Shown: positions 1 to 11,512 of the stretch, piece after piece
How the letters are laid out: every line of letters begins with the position of its first letter
Numbering within the stretch: position 1 is the first letter of the stretch
Assembly (NCBI GenBank): GCA_030549335.1
Contig: CM060183.1
Location: forward strand, 35,586,768 to 35,650,767
DNA length: 64,000 nucleotides
DNA from: Pontederia crassipes
Taxonomy: Eukaryota > Streptophyta > Magnoliopsida > Commelinales > Pontederiaceae
Direction of reading: 5' to 3'
Program-made: the position numbers and the translations under genes
The notes under the pieces: model-generated
Told to the model about the DNA's origin: nothing
The model's input: only the letters and a program-made list of their open reading frames with translations
Databases searched by the model: none

Positions 1-94
1 ACTCCGTCTAAACACACCTCCAACTAATATGTCAATTCAACTATGTACCGAGAACTTAGGAGGAACCGTGATTTCGTTCTCAAACGCAACCTTT

Positions 95-1422
95 GGCTGT
101 GTTTGGTTCTAGAACTTGGGCTAGAACTTTACCCAAGTTCTAGAACTTTGGCCAAACACATCACGTGATGTACGGCTGGAACATTTAGCCAAATGTTCCA
201 GCCATAAAGTTCTTGGAAAATTTTTGCTAATAACAAGAACAACCTATTTTTTTTATTCTTTTTGTTATAGGTCTAAAAGTATGTGGAGCTACTTTTAGAC
301 CTATAACTTATTATTTTAATAATATTTTTATATGTATATATTATATTGTATACATATATATATTATATACTTATAATATAATATATATTATATTATATTA
401 TCATAAATTTATAATTTATTTAGGTATAATAACAAAAGAATTACATTTATTATTTATTAAAATTTACTTAGTGTTATTATTGATAATGCCTTGAATCTGA
501 ACCCAATGTGTCTCCATAATGCAATCAGGCGCTTCAGTAGATTTCCCTATGGGGTCTCGTTGCCCGGTCAGCGAGCCTGTGGGGGGTCAAGGGGAGGATC
601 TAGGGGGATCCCCATGCGGGGATTGCAAGGGGGTGGAGCCCCCTCAGCGAAATTTTTTTAGGAGTATTCTGTATGTGATTCGGATTTGATTTATTTCTTT
701 ATCACGAGATATGTGTCTTATTTTTAGAGTATTTAGAGTCTCAGTCGGTCTGTAATTTCTATCATCTGTTAAAGGGAGTGCGTATATAAACTCCCTAGGG
801 GGTCAAAGAGAAATTAATCTGATCTTGTAATCCTTTTCTGTTTCTTCCATTTAATAAAATTCTGGGTCGCCTTAAATTTCTCGCGTTCTCTTGCGGTGCG
901 TAATTTCTCTCGTGCAGAAATCCTAACAGTTATAATAAAATAAAATTTTCCATTATTATTTATTAAGAAAAATATATTTTCTTATTTAAATGTTGACATA
1001 AATATTTTTATTTAGTTTACTTATCATATATCATAATAAAAATTAACTAGTATGATATTAGTATAATATAATTAAATTATTAATTATGGTATTCTAAATA
1101 AGTTACAATTATATAATTATTTTATATAATTACGATGTTAAATTTTCTTTTATATTTCAAGTTTTAGTTATTAATTAGTTTATCTTAATTTTTTTCTTCT
1201 ATATTATGTAATTAATAATATAAAAATAGTTTATAAAATAATAAAATATATATTTACATCTTACTTTTTATTCAAACACTTACCAAAACTTATTTATCAA
1301 ATCAACTTTTTAAATTCTCGTCATAACATTTTTCCATCCAAACACCAATCTAAACTTTTCTATCTAATCGATTAGTTCTCGGGAACTAACTTTTTTCCAA
1401 AATTCTCGTACCAAATACATCC
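95..1422. mobile_element. MITE-like terminal-inverted-repeat element, split by a solo LTR
   Basis: The left end reads GGCTGTGTTTGGT. The right end, read on the minus strand, is GGATGTATTTGGT, an imperfect terminal inverted repeat. Both ends are flanked by TTT (92-94 and 1423-1425), which would fit a 3-bp target duplication. This arrangement resembles Tourist/PIF-Harbinger non-autonomous elements. The interior is AT-rich and has no transposase. A 451-bp solo LTR lies inside it, so the original element would be about 0.87 kb. The family assignment is tentative. Confidence 0.45.
478..928 (+). mobile_element. Solo LTR, Ty1/Copia family
   Basis: A 451-bp segment is flanked by the direct repeat GTTAT (473-477 and 929-933), a 5-bp target duplication. 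It ends in CCTAACA and contains a TATATAAA box near 785. Its opening, with GATAATGCCTTGAAT, matches the start of the Copia LTR at 50361, so it is a related family. A G-rich block is followed by promoter-like and polyadenylation-like sequence, which puts it in plus orientation. No internal domain or second LTR is nearby, so it is a recombination remnant and not a whole element. Confidence 0.75.
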
Positions 1423-2203
1423 TTTGAGAAAAAAGTTCTCGTAAGTTCTTGCTCAAAGTGATAACGAGACTTTTCTTTTTGCTATTTTTTTAATTTCAAT
1501 TATTTAATATATTTTAATTAGTAAAATATTATTAACTACTATTTAATGTTAATATTATTCATTAAACTATTTTATATTAACTTAAATAATAATTAATCAT
1601 AATATTTTATTTATAATAATATATTATTCAGCTTATAATATAAATTCTTTAGCTTAATATAAATATTTTTTTCATATATAATATTAATAACATATGAAAA
1701 AATTAATCAAAATTAATATTAATATATTAAGAGAACTTATTTTTTTAATAAATTATAAATTAATAATTACGTACAATATTTTTATATGCTAGTATTTATT
1801 ATTTTAACAATAATGTGTAAAGATTAAATAGTGCATTAAATTTTATATAATGAGTAGAAATTCAAATGCACATGAAGACTTTATAAATAGAGGTCATGAT
1901 CATCGAAACACACATCTTGATTTTTTAAAAAAAAAACTGTTCCTTTTCTTTTACTTTTCTTATTTTGAAAGAGATCAAAAGCTTTTCGATGTTAGTTATT
2001 TTGAAAGTTTCTTTTCCGTCGAGTCGTTCTTCAAATAAATAATTATAAGTTTATACATTTAAGATTTTAAGTTTCGTAACAATTTTAATATGATTCGATC
2101 AACTTTTATAATTCTAATTTTAATCAATAATATCAAAGTAGAACATTAAAAATTCAATATCAGAGTAGAACATTAAAAAATTTAATCAATAAAAGCATAA
2201 TTG
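1423..2203. other. AT-rich intergenic stretch, no gene seen
   Basis: Only short AT-rich open frames occur here, with no codon pattern, splice sites or recognisable protein. A 62-codon frame at 1850 is rich in Phe, Lys and Ser and looks like chance. Confidence 0.6.
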
Positions 2204-2592
2204 CGATCTGTTTGGCTAAGCTTATAAGTCACTTATAAGCCAACGGTTTTGAAGTTTTCTATCTGTTGATAACTGAAAAAAAGTTGATAAGGACTTATTT
2301 AACTTGTTTATAAGTCAGAAAAAATAAATTGGGAATCTAACTTATTTTGTATGAGAAAAAAATTTGATCACGTACTATTTTGCCCTTAGAATATACATAA
2401 CTTTTGTTCACATATTTTTTCTATTATAATATTAAAGATTTTTTTATCATTTGACTAAAATAATAACTTATAATTTTTTATGTTACTAAACACATAATTG
2501 ATTATTTTTTAAAAATCAACTTCAGCCATTAAACTACTTATCAACACTTTAACTTATTAACTATTTTATATCAGCTAAGGCAAACATGTCCT
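2204..2592. mobile_element. MITE-like element with imperfect terminal inverted repeats
   Basis: The left end reads GATCTGTTTGGCTAAGCTTA and the right end, on the minus strand, GGACATGTTTGCCTTAGCTG. These are similar inverted ends about 390 bp apart around an AT-rich interior without coding capacity. No clean target duplication could be assigned, so the exact limits are approximate. Confidence 0.4.
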
Positions 2593-4400
2593 TTGAAGTT
2601 GATGTGTTAATTAATCTTCCTAAAAATTTAAGTTTGTTAAAAAAGATATTAATAATGCATTGAATTTGAATCCAATTATAATCCTAATTGAATATCTACG
2701 TAATCATATGCTTCAACAATAGGGGCGGTCCCAATTGGAATCATCAATATCCGTCCGAGGATGTAGCACAATTTTAAGGTGAACCTAAAAACTCTAGTGT
2801 GTTCTTAGGATGTCTTTCTTCCTCTTTTCGTAACAAAAAATAAATCAAAAATTTTTTATATTCTTCCTATGTCCAACTCCAAGGTGTTTCCCTTTATTTG
2901 CTCTCGCTATTCTCAGCCTTCTTTTGCATTGCTTAATTTTGAACAAGTAGAAGATGGCTGTAAACTCAACTGTTGTTGTTGAATAATATCGAATGGCCTT
3001 TCATCTATCACAAGTTCTGAAGTACCATCATCAAGTTTTTTTTTTCTTGAGAATAATGACTCAACATGCACTTGCATAAAAAAAAAAAGGTAAATGAATT
3101 GTTGCTATACTTGATGCATGCTGAAACAGTAAACCATGGTCGTCTGTCCATGGTTCGACAACACTAGTCCTAGTGAAACAGTTAACTTTGGAGATGCAAA
3201 ATCCATGACCTCATCGAATAAGATTAATCTTCCCAATTAAACAAACCAATGGCCAAAGAAAACAAAGGCAACCACAACTTCTCATCAGCTCGAGATGTCG
3301 TCTCCCAGGTTTCTCACGCACCTAGCTTTATGCAAATACTCATAACTGATGTGAAACAGGCGCCGATGAGGGATCACATTTTCTACTAATTCATCAAATT
3401 TGAAGCCAAAGAATTTGATTCTGAAAGGGGGATTTAAAAGTTAAAAATTGGTACGAAGAGGAGGCGGACACCTGAGATCGACGTCCTCCATGGGCGGATA
3501 TGGGCGCTCTCATACTACTCCAACTCCCGGAAGCCGTTCACCGTGGATCACGTCCCCTCGGGGACTGGAAACCACCGCTCAGCTGCAAGAGAAGGAGCAT
3601 TTCTGTCACTAAATTGGTGGGGGAGATGGGCAGCAGCGTTGACCATTGGCAGATGTTCCTGTACCATTCGTAGGAGCCGGCGATTTGGATACCTGGTAAG
3701 AGTAAGTGGCCCATCGCTTTGCTTCTCGGCTGTCTCCGGGTAGGCTCTGCTAATCCTCGCCTTTTAACCTTGCTCGGTTTTAAACTCGAATCGAGCATCG
3801 AAACTAAAAAAAAACAGAATTTAACCCAAATTTTATTGGGTAAAGGAAGTATACAAAGAACGTTCATGTTCCTTTGATAAGTTAAAGCATTCATAATTAT
3901 TTTAGGGGAGTATAACTTGATCTCATGAATGAATCGTCCTCTCACCGTTCATAAATAAAAATTTTCAAAATTTATGACGATTCAATAATAATTCATATAT
4001 ATGAATCAAGTTTTACCACATAATCTTTATTCTCATTATTTTATTGAATGAAATTTATTTTTAAAAATAAATAGTTACATGATTGAATATGTGATGTTCC
4101 CCAATTTTATTTTTATAATAAAAGAAAAATAAAAAACACCACATCATCTATTTTTAATATTATATACACACACATAATATATATATATATATATATATAT
4201 CGTCACAAAGTCTGTTAATTAATCACGGAACCTGGCTCTTTAATCCATAGATAATTTCATGGTTATTTAGCATTTTAGAACTTACCAAAATCACAAAAGT
4301 GCTTATTGGCCGTCCCAATCACAAATTTACTGAGGAATAGAGAGAGGTACACAAAGCATATATGAAAAGATGAAGTGAACATGCTGCTCATAACAATATT
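2593..4400. other. Intergenic region downstream of the NECAP-like gene
   Basis: The region is mostly AT-rich with an (AT)n run near 4176-4200. An unexplained GC-rich block lies at about 3470-3790. It holds open frames on both strands (minus 3538-3945, plus 3543-3743), but none has a recognisable family or joins to neighbouring exons. It could be an exon fragment of a lost gene or part of a repeat. Confidence 0.4.
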
Positions 4401-7400
4401 TCAGGAAGCCGCCTGAAAATCACCAAAGTCGTCCTCGGCAACCTCAAAGGCAGTCTTTTCAGTTGCAGAAGTTGATTCTCTGGATGGGAGCTCAAATTTT
4501 GCATCGAAATTAGCATCTTCAGCATTGGATCGGGGTGAACTCGTCGGTGACCTCTGGACAGGAGAAAGAGGCGCCGGTGGAGGTTTAAGGGCGATTAAAC
4601 CATCTTTGGAGTTCATTGTATCAACCAAAGAAAGATTGTCCAGGCCCTGCTGCAAAAGTGAAGATTTTCCTTTTTGCCCTCCTTTCTAGCAAAAATAAAA
4701 GAAGGAATAAAGCACGGCATGATTATCATTTACAAGCCAAAAGATGTTTTATTGTTGTGATACGTCAAAGATAAATTTAGCAAGACGAAAAAGCTAATTA
4801 GATAGCAAAGCAGGCAATGCAAATCATGCCATCGTATTTGTCACACAATGTTTTTCTTTTTCGAGTGTTGGAGCTTACATTTTTAATTTGCAGCACAAGG
4901 GTTTCCCCTTCTTTTAAACTATAATCTATTGATGAAGATGTCTGATAATGCTGCTCCATCTCTTCGGCAGTCTTCTTTTTGTTTAGATATCTAGGCAACT
5001 ATAAAGGGCGAACACATAGAAAACTATAGAAGCATACCCATTGAAAACTAGTTTGCAAGAAATCTTATTCATGATCGAACAGGAAAAAAATAAGTCATGG
5101 TTCAATGAGAAGTAGAGTTCCTAAATTATATGCAGCCTGCATAGTGCATAGATAAAGGATACTTCATATGATCATAGAGTGCAGCTTGAAAATCATATGC
5201 TTCAGTCCTTTCACGAAATCCTATGCCTATAAAGGCATGTCTTCGACGACCACCTGCAGGAATTTTACAATATCAGAGAACAGACATATATAACTGAAAA
5301 GTTGTTGTAATCGATTAATGCATGACCTGTTGTTTCGCTGAGTACTTTATTTTTTAGCCCTCAGGAGGAGTTTACCCTTAAACATTGAGTAAATGCATAG
5401 CATAATGCTCTATTGACTGGTTTGAATTGGATAACCCTATTTCTCAATACAGTGTCTAGAAAAAATAAGTTCTCAAGATGTGGAACAGTTTAGAAACCTA
5501 CTAACTTTGACAAGATTCATCACTAGTAAATCCAATCTAAAAGTTGCTCTACTTCTTTTGAGATTCAAATCTTCATTGGAGACATGGCATACACTAGGAT
5601 ATCAATGGTTGAATCTGTCCTCGGCTGCGAACTTCTAGCAATCTTTCCATTATGGAGGCAGACAAAAAGATGTTAGGGTGTCTGTCTCAAGATATAGACA
5701 GGTACTTCCGGTTGCTGCACTGTGGCCTATTTGGTCTGAAAGGAATGCTGTTACATTCAGGGGGGAAAGATGTTTCGTGGACAATATTACCACACGCATG
5801 CAAAATATGGGCCGGAGATTAAGGATGTTTTCTGAGGTAAAGATTAAGGGTGTTGTTGGGGAATGATTTACCTCTAAAATGTCTCAGTTGTAACTTTTTT
5901 TTTCACCACTTCAATAAAATAGGATAGCTACAACCTTGGTAGCTATCCTTTCACTTCTCACAAAAAAAAAATCTTCATTCTCCTTTCCTTCAAAAAAAAA
6001 AGAACACTTTGTTCTTCTAGTGCTATTGATTAGCATTAAGATGAAATTATTTCAATAAAAACCGTTGCCAAATAGAGTCCAGCAATCAAACTCGATGTAT
6101 CACATCCAGACAATTTTTTGTGGGCTTTAACAATTGTCTTGGATCTGACTTTGATGTAAATATACAATAATCCAATGTAGTAATGACATATCAATACTTA
6201 CGAATTCAAAGTGTAGAGTACAACTGAATGATTCAATTTAGTAGTGCACACACATAATTTATGTTACCAAGAGAGATTCACAACTTGTCTTTTTTTAAAA
6301 GCATGATTCACAACTTGTCTTAACTCTAACACATCTGACATAGTAATGAAATATTAATACTTATAAATTGCCTAAAATGTGCAGTTTGGTTTATATATGT
6401 GCGCTTGTGTAGCATATCTACACATGCTTAGATCCTTTATGAATTAGCCACCAGGGAAATTTTCACTATACTTGCTTCAGTTAATAATGTCTTCCATTTT
6501 TAAAACCTAATCTCCTATGGATGAGCCCAGGGGCTTGGTCCTACAGATATCTGAACTATAAAGTTGGACAGAAATTTGGCACCTAAATCCAACGAATAGC
6601 AATGGCTGGTCTAGATTTTTTTTTTGAGAGCTGGCTGGTCTAGAAGTTGTAAAAACATAACATAACTAGAATCATCTTTGCAAACAATAACTCGTCACTG
6701 AAAAGAAAATGAAAACTTTTACCTATATCCTCTTCGACTCGAAGGACAAAGTATCTGGCATAAATGAAATGATGATTCAGTTAGAAATGTACCAAATATG
6801 GTATAACAAGGGGAAGAATTCAAACGGTTACGAAAATAGCCTGCCTTTAAGCAGTGAGACAAAAAGAGACCTGCTACTATCAATTACAGGCTCCACTGGA
6901 TGTGGCTCTCCTTCTCTCAAGAATGCCCTAGCATATAACTCTCCTGTGTGGAAAATTTTAGATGTCAATAAAATAAAATATCATTACTTTTATTAAGCTG
7001 TCCTGAATTGAAAAGATAACTGAACCTGATGTCTTATCCTCCAGTCTAATAATACATTCCTCCCCCCTGCTAATAACCTTTAGCACTCCTTCCCATGCCC
7101 ATTTGTTGACATTCCACTCATCAGCCCTGCAATTCAATTAAGTTTTACAAGGAACCGATGGCAATATTGCTTAGACGAGTTTCATCAATGATGAACAGTG
7201 CAAAGTGAAACTAAAAAAACTAGCAAATCATTAAGAATCAACATATGGGTTCAAGCATTATCAACGGAAAGCAACCTAAATTCTTTCACATCTCATCATC
7301 CTTTGGAATACTCAATTTTAAGAATATTTGGTACCATTACACAAATAACCAAGAAATCTCCAAAAGCTTAAGGCAAACATCCATTTCCCCAAAGGGTCAG

Positions 7401-7940
7401 AAATCACCCAAATTCCACATGATGCAAAAACGATCCAACTATGCATATGTCAAGTTGTCACGGCTGTGGATTACAGTATTACTGGATGGGTCATTCACTT
7501 ATTGTTACGATCCATATGATGAGGAACCACTCAATTGCACAATCGGCCATCTATATGAACAAAATCTCCAAAACATGAGAACTCGTGGACTTCAATTAGA
7601 AAAAGGGAAAAAAAACATATCATCACAAGTCGATCACACCCATAAGATCCCATTATCACACCAACAGATGCAACGACGGTAAAACAAAGATTTCAAAACC
7701 TGTAAGAAGCTGCGGACATCCTGGGAGGTATCTGTCCAAAAAAAGAAAAATCAGATCAAGAACAAAAATGAGTTAGGAACCGGCAATTGGGGATGGCACA
7801 AGAGAACGGAGACGACTGGATCATGTGACTACCAAGTAGACGTAGCACTCGTTGACGTGAAAGAGCACGAGCTCCACCACTTCGGCTTCCTCGCTCTCGC
7901 CTTGTTCCCCCGGAGGCAGGGGGCGCCCTTCCTCCGCCAT
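4401..7940 (-). CDS. NECAP-1: NECAP-like adaptin-ear-binding coat-associated protein (8 exons, 277 aa)
   Basis: I placed exons at 7940-7833, 7731-7700, 7126-7026, 6943-6871, 6754-6723, 5253-5163, 4990-4879 and 4685-4401. All junctions are GT-AG with matching phases, and together they give 277 residues. The protein opens MAEEGRPLPP and then carries the PH-like NECAP (DUF1681) domain over roughly residues 21-155, with the family blocks ECYVYLIPPR, DEWNVNKWAWEG, DSSRYFVLRVEE and AFIGIGFRERTEAYDFQ. A short linker with LKEGETLVLQIKN follows. The tail is Pro/Ser-rich and ends in DDFGDFQAAS, a DFGDF-type peptide of the kind that binds adaptor appendages. NECAP proteins act with AP-2 in clathrin-mediated endocytosis. 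It is close to the Arabidopsis protein At3g58600 as I recall it. Intron 5 is 1.47 kb and holds a LINE fragment. The start is the only ATG that puts the GC-rich first exon in phase. Assignment is firm; the UTRs were not determined. Confidence 0.93.
5578..5970 (+). mobile_element. 5'-truncated LINE (L1-type) insertion in NECAP intron 5
   Basis: A 57-codon stretch ending at 5866 includes PIWSERNAVTFRG, typical of the C-terminal region of plant L1 ORF2 downstream of the reverse transcriptase. A perfect 10-bp stem with a 9-nt loop follows at 5921-5949, and then an A-run at 5961-5970. The sequence AAATCTTCATT occurs at both borders (about 5567-5577 and 5969-5979), consistent with a target duplication. 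Only the last ~390 bp of the element arrived. It lies antisense to the host gene. Confidence 0.75.
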
Positions 7941-8213
7941 TGCCGCTGCTGCTTGAGCTCCAAGGAATCGAGGGCGGTATCGGACCGGTGGATCGATTCA
8001 CCCACCAGCGGCGGCTTAACGCTTTGGAGTGGTTGGTGCTCGGTATTGGGGATTTGCTATGCTTGTTGTGTAGCAGTCGATCTCTGGGTTTCGAGAAATT
8101 AAAAAAAAAGGTAGTTTGTGGCAACCAGAAAAGAAAAATATTTGTTAATTATGTCCAAGGTTAATTTTGGAATAAAAAATGTTAATACTAGAAACAAAAT
8201 ATATAAAAAAATT

Positions 8214-8283
8214 GCACCAATCGGGAATCGAACCCGGGTCTGTACCGTGGCAGGGTACTATTCTACCACTAGACCACTGGTGC
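8214..8283 (-). tRNA. trnG-GCC: tRNA-Gly (anticodon GCC)
   Basis: The minus strand folds as a full cloverleaf of 70 nt. The acceptor stem is GCACCAG pairing with TTGGTGC. The anticodon stem GTACC/GGTAC encloses the loop CTGCCAC with anticodon GCC. The T loop is TTCGATT. The internal A and B boxes (TCTAGTGGTAG and GGTTCGATTCC) are intact. A run of seven T follows directly downstream on the minus strand, serving as the RNA polymerase III terminator. The outer T-stem pair is C·A where the usual sequence has C-G. There is no intron. The gene sits about 270 bp upstream of the NECAP start. Confidence 0.95.
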
Positions 8284-8824
8284 TGGTGTATTTGACTGGA
8301 CAAATAATAATATATCACCGCATTAATCTCATCTTTCAATTCACCAAACTGCTCGACCAAAAGTTGGCCGTCTTCCTGTAAAAAAAGGGTTCCCGTTTGT
8401 TGAACGCGACGTAACTCCTCTCCTACGCTTTTAACTTTACAATCATAATAGTAATTAAATAACGTAGGTTAATGATCCAAAAAGGAAGCATCAAAGACCA
8501 CAAGGGTTGTTTATGTCCTCTGAGGTGCTTCCAAAGATTAATTGAAGCCCATGAAAAGAAATAATTTTGCAATAGAAACTGCTTGTACCTACATTAAACT
8601 CTGCACATGATCCTCACCACATCAGAACTGTGGAATTGAGTCTTTAATTATTTATGTAGAAAGAAAAAGAATGAAACAGAAAGATCTTCATTACATGGAG
8701 AGTTTGCCGGTACAATTTCCTTCACATGTCAAACTCAGACTGTAAAGACTAAAGAGCACAAATTGAAGTCGAAAAATGTTCAAAAAGAAGAATTACAAGT
8801 TCGATAGGCAAGGAGTGAGAGAAC
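8284..8824. other. Intergenic region between the tRNA and the Lin0512 gene
   Basis: I see no coding sequence or repeat here. It includes the tRNA promoter side and the probable 3' untranslated region of the Lin0512-family gene, whose stop codon is at 8825. Confidence 0.5.
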
Positions 8825-10837
8825 TCAGTAGCCAACATATACTGCAGCATTCACTATGTAGCAATCATCGTTCTTATCTCCCATTGCTTCGAGAGTGACC
8901 CCACTTGAGCATATCATCCCTCCATCTACGACCTCCACGCTGATAATTTTACCGCTACATCAACAGAAAAGAAATGTTTGTTAAGTCTTAGTCTAAATAA
9001 GAAGCCCAATATTAAACCTTTTTGTGTATGCGGCACTCTTAGTTAGAACCTGAGGTTATAGACACGAGTACTACTGAACTGATTGCACGAAAATCAAATA
9101 GGTTAAAGATTAAAATGTCACTAAAGGATGAAATATAAGACTTGCATTTCTCGAAAAAAAATCCAAGGAAATATTTTTGTTGGATTTCATTCTTCGAACA
9201 ACTCGGTAGTTAAGTAAGATTATAGTCATTTATCATCAATGTCATGAAGCCTCCCCGGGCATTTGAATCATGTCATTGTGAAGGCACTAATAAAACGAGT
9301 TATCATGAGAACAGTGATGCGATATCACAGACCTATTCTTATCAAGTTACTAATATTTCCAGACACTGGAACATGCCTACTCAATAGTAGCAGAAATATT
9401 GCCAAATGGGTTTTCCTAGTTTCAGGTCAATGAATGAAAAATCCGCAATCATCACTTTCCTAGTTTCTTATGGTTAACGTGCAGGATTTCACTGAACTCT
9501 AGCATTGCAACATTGGTAAATAACCCACAGGGAGCAGTGTGAAGGTTTTGGAAGCTAGGAGCAATATTCTTGGTATTTAGACACTTCAAATTCTCCTAAT
9601 CGGAGACCCCTGGAAGAAACAATAAACTCATCCAACAATTTGTAATGAAAATATCACATAACTAATTAGAGCAAATAATCCCAGGCAAAAAAGGCTGCTA
9701 TGCCGCCTTCGACTGAAATTTAAAATATTTACAAGATTCCATTGTGTAATTTAGCTTCTAATATGAATAGACTCATTGGGCTTCTCGCACAGGGAAGATC
9801 TCACCAGGTTCAGTTCCTTATTTGCATAATATCCAAATACCACTAAGAAAATATCAGGGCGATTCTTGACAACAAGAAACACGAAGTATTTAATTGGTCA
9901 TCCCAGAGACAGTATCAGCAAGCGATAAGTTAAATGCAGGTATCCGAATATTGGTTTCTTCTGTTGGAGCAGAATTGCATCTTCAGAGTGATAGAACTAA
10001 CTTTTTTTTTTCTATCAAAGAGTGGAACTGCTTAACATTAAATACAAGTATGCGAAGAAGATAGAAAAGAAGGTGCTCACTAAGGAAAGATGGACTTCAC
10101 CCTGTCGATATCAAGGGAACGCTGGGTCGCTCGAGGCACCCCCAGCTTGATCATAAGCTTCATCTGATCGGTACTAACGCCCGGTATCGATCCTGTACAA
10201 CATTCTTCATGGTGAATTAACCAAAAAGATACCTTTTTTTATTTTCAAAGGAAAACTCAGGGGGACGAAATCTCCACCGGAACGCTAAAGAAAACTATCA
10301 CGGAGAGGACAAGAAGGCATCAGAAGAGGAGCGTTAAGTTTTGCACAGAAAGCATCACTCGCCTATGCGGAAGGCGGGAATGGAGTTGGAGGATATGGCG
10401 TCGCGGCAGGCGCGCATAGCAGCAGCCGTGATGTCTTGACTGGAAGCAGAAAACCAATCGAAAAGTGATTCCTGGTTTTCTTCTAGGCGTGCTTATCAAG
10501 ATCCAACTGCGCATCAGAATAAAAAGGTGAAACAGGCCTACCCGTGTTGATCGTAGCCGACGCCCATCTCGACGAAGAGCAGCGTCGTCGCGGGTGACTT
10601 GTCTGCTTCTTGCGCTGTTTCCACGGCCGCGGTTGCCGTTCGTCCGCGCTCTTCCGCCATGGAAACTGGCGTCGACGCACTGAAGACCCTGAGAGACTTG
10701 TCCTTAAGGGAAGGATGGAGTAGCAGGCCGCGGCGGGTTACCGGAAGGTGGAGGCGGCGAGCACGAGAGGAGGAAGAGGATGGAACAAGAAGGGAATGGA
10801 CGCAGGCGGTGGCGATGGTGGACGACGACGACGCCAT
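8825..10837 (-). CDS. Lin0512-family protein, probably plastid-targeted (4 exons, 204 aa)
   Basis: Exons are 10837-10542, 10439-10363, 10192-10081 and 8954-8825, which join in phase to 204 residues. The first ~70 residues are rich in Ser and Arg (MASSSSTIATACVHSLL...) and look like a chloroplast transit peptide. The conserved Lin0512 domain follows, with LLFVEMGVGYDQHGQDITAA, RACRDAISSNSIP, STDQMKLMIKLGVP, VEVVDGGMICSSG and MGDKNDDCYIVNAAVYVGY at the C-terminus. The biochemical role of this family is not known to me. Intron 2 begins with GC instead of GT (ATAG|GCGAGT) and still ends in AG; joining there restores the family sequence. I took the ATG at 10837 because an upstream in-frame TTG is not a plausible plant start. 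Confidence 0.88.
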
Positions 10838-11512
10838 GAATTCGATCAAGCCAACTTTGGGAAGTGCCCTGAAAGCCCAAATGCTGGTTGTTTTGGAGCA
10901 ACTCTAAGCCCATTAAGGCCCATTTGTAGTTTAGCTGGTCTTCAGAACATTATTATCATTCTATTTTCTTGGATAGATTTTTTTTTTTGAAGTGACAATA
11001 AAGTCTCCTATTTTTTTTGTCTTAATTTTATTTGGAACTCGTTTCTAAAAAATTTACATAAAGATAGTGTATTATATTTTTTTTATTTATCATATTTCTC
11101 AATGTTGTGTATCTGAAATCTAGAAACAATAAAGTTTCTTCCCCTTGCATATGTGTTTTCTGTGTAGAACTATTAATTCAATATTTTTACGAAAACAAAA
11201 TAGATGTTACTTTTCTTTATTTCACTTGTATGCTTTCAATAACTCTAAAAGTTTTAAGTATGATCCAGCAAAATTAAATCAAATGAGCTCGCTTAACATC
11301 AAAAGCTTAAATTTATGGACTTTAACTCATTCTTCATTGCACTATTATGGTCTACATATCTAATATAAAGTAATGCTCATAAGAAAAATACAAAGACTAA
11401 AGATCTAGAAAGTAGAAAGATTCATTCTTCATTGCATCTCTGTCTTCTTCTTGCAAACCTATGATAATTCCTAGTCTGTAACTTTTTTTTACTGGGGTGA
11501 CATCTAAGTTCT
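10838..11512. other. Intergenic: promoter side of the Lin0512 gene, 3' side of the GDSL gene
   Basis: The part near 10838-10915 is GC-rich and probably 5' leader. The rest is AT-rich, with T-runs and no supported gene. Confidence 0.5.

Noticed and set aside
3538-3945. 135-codon minus-strand open frame
   Set aside because: It has no recognisable domain, its start is in AT-rich DNA, and it has no splice partners; kept only as part of an unexplained GC-rich block.
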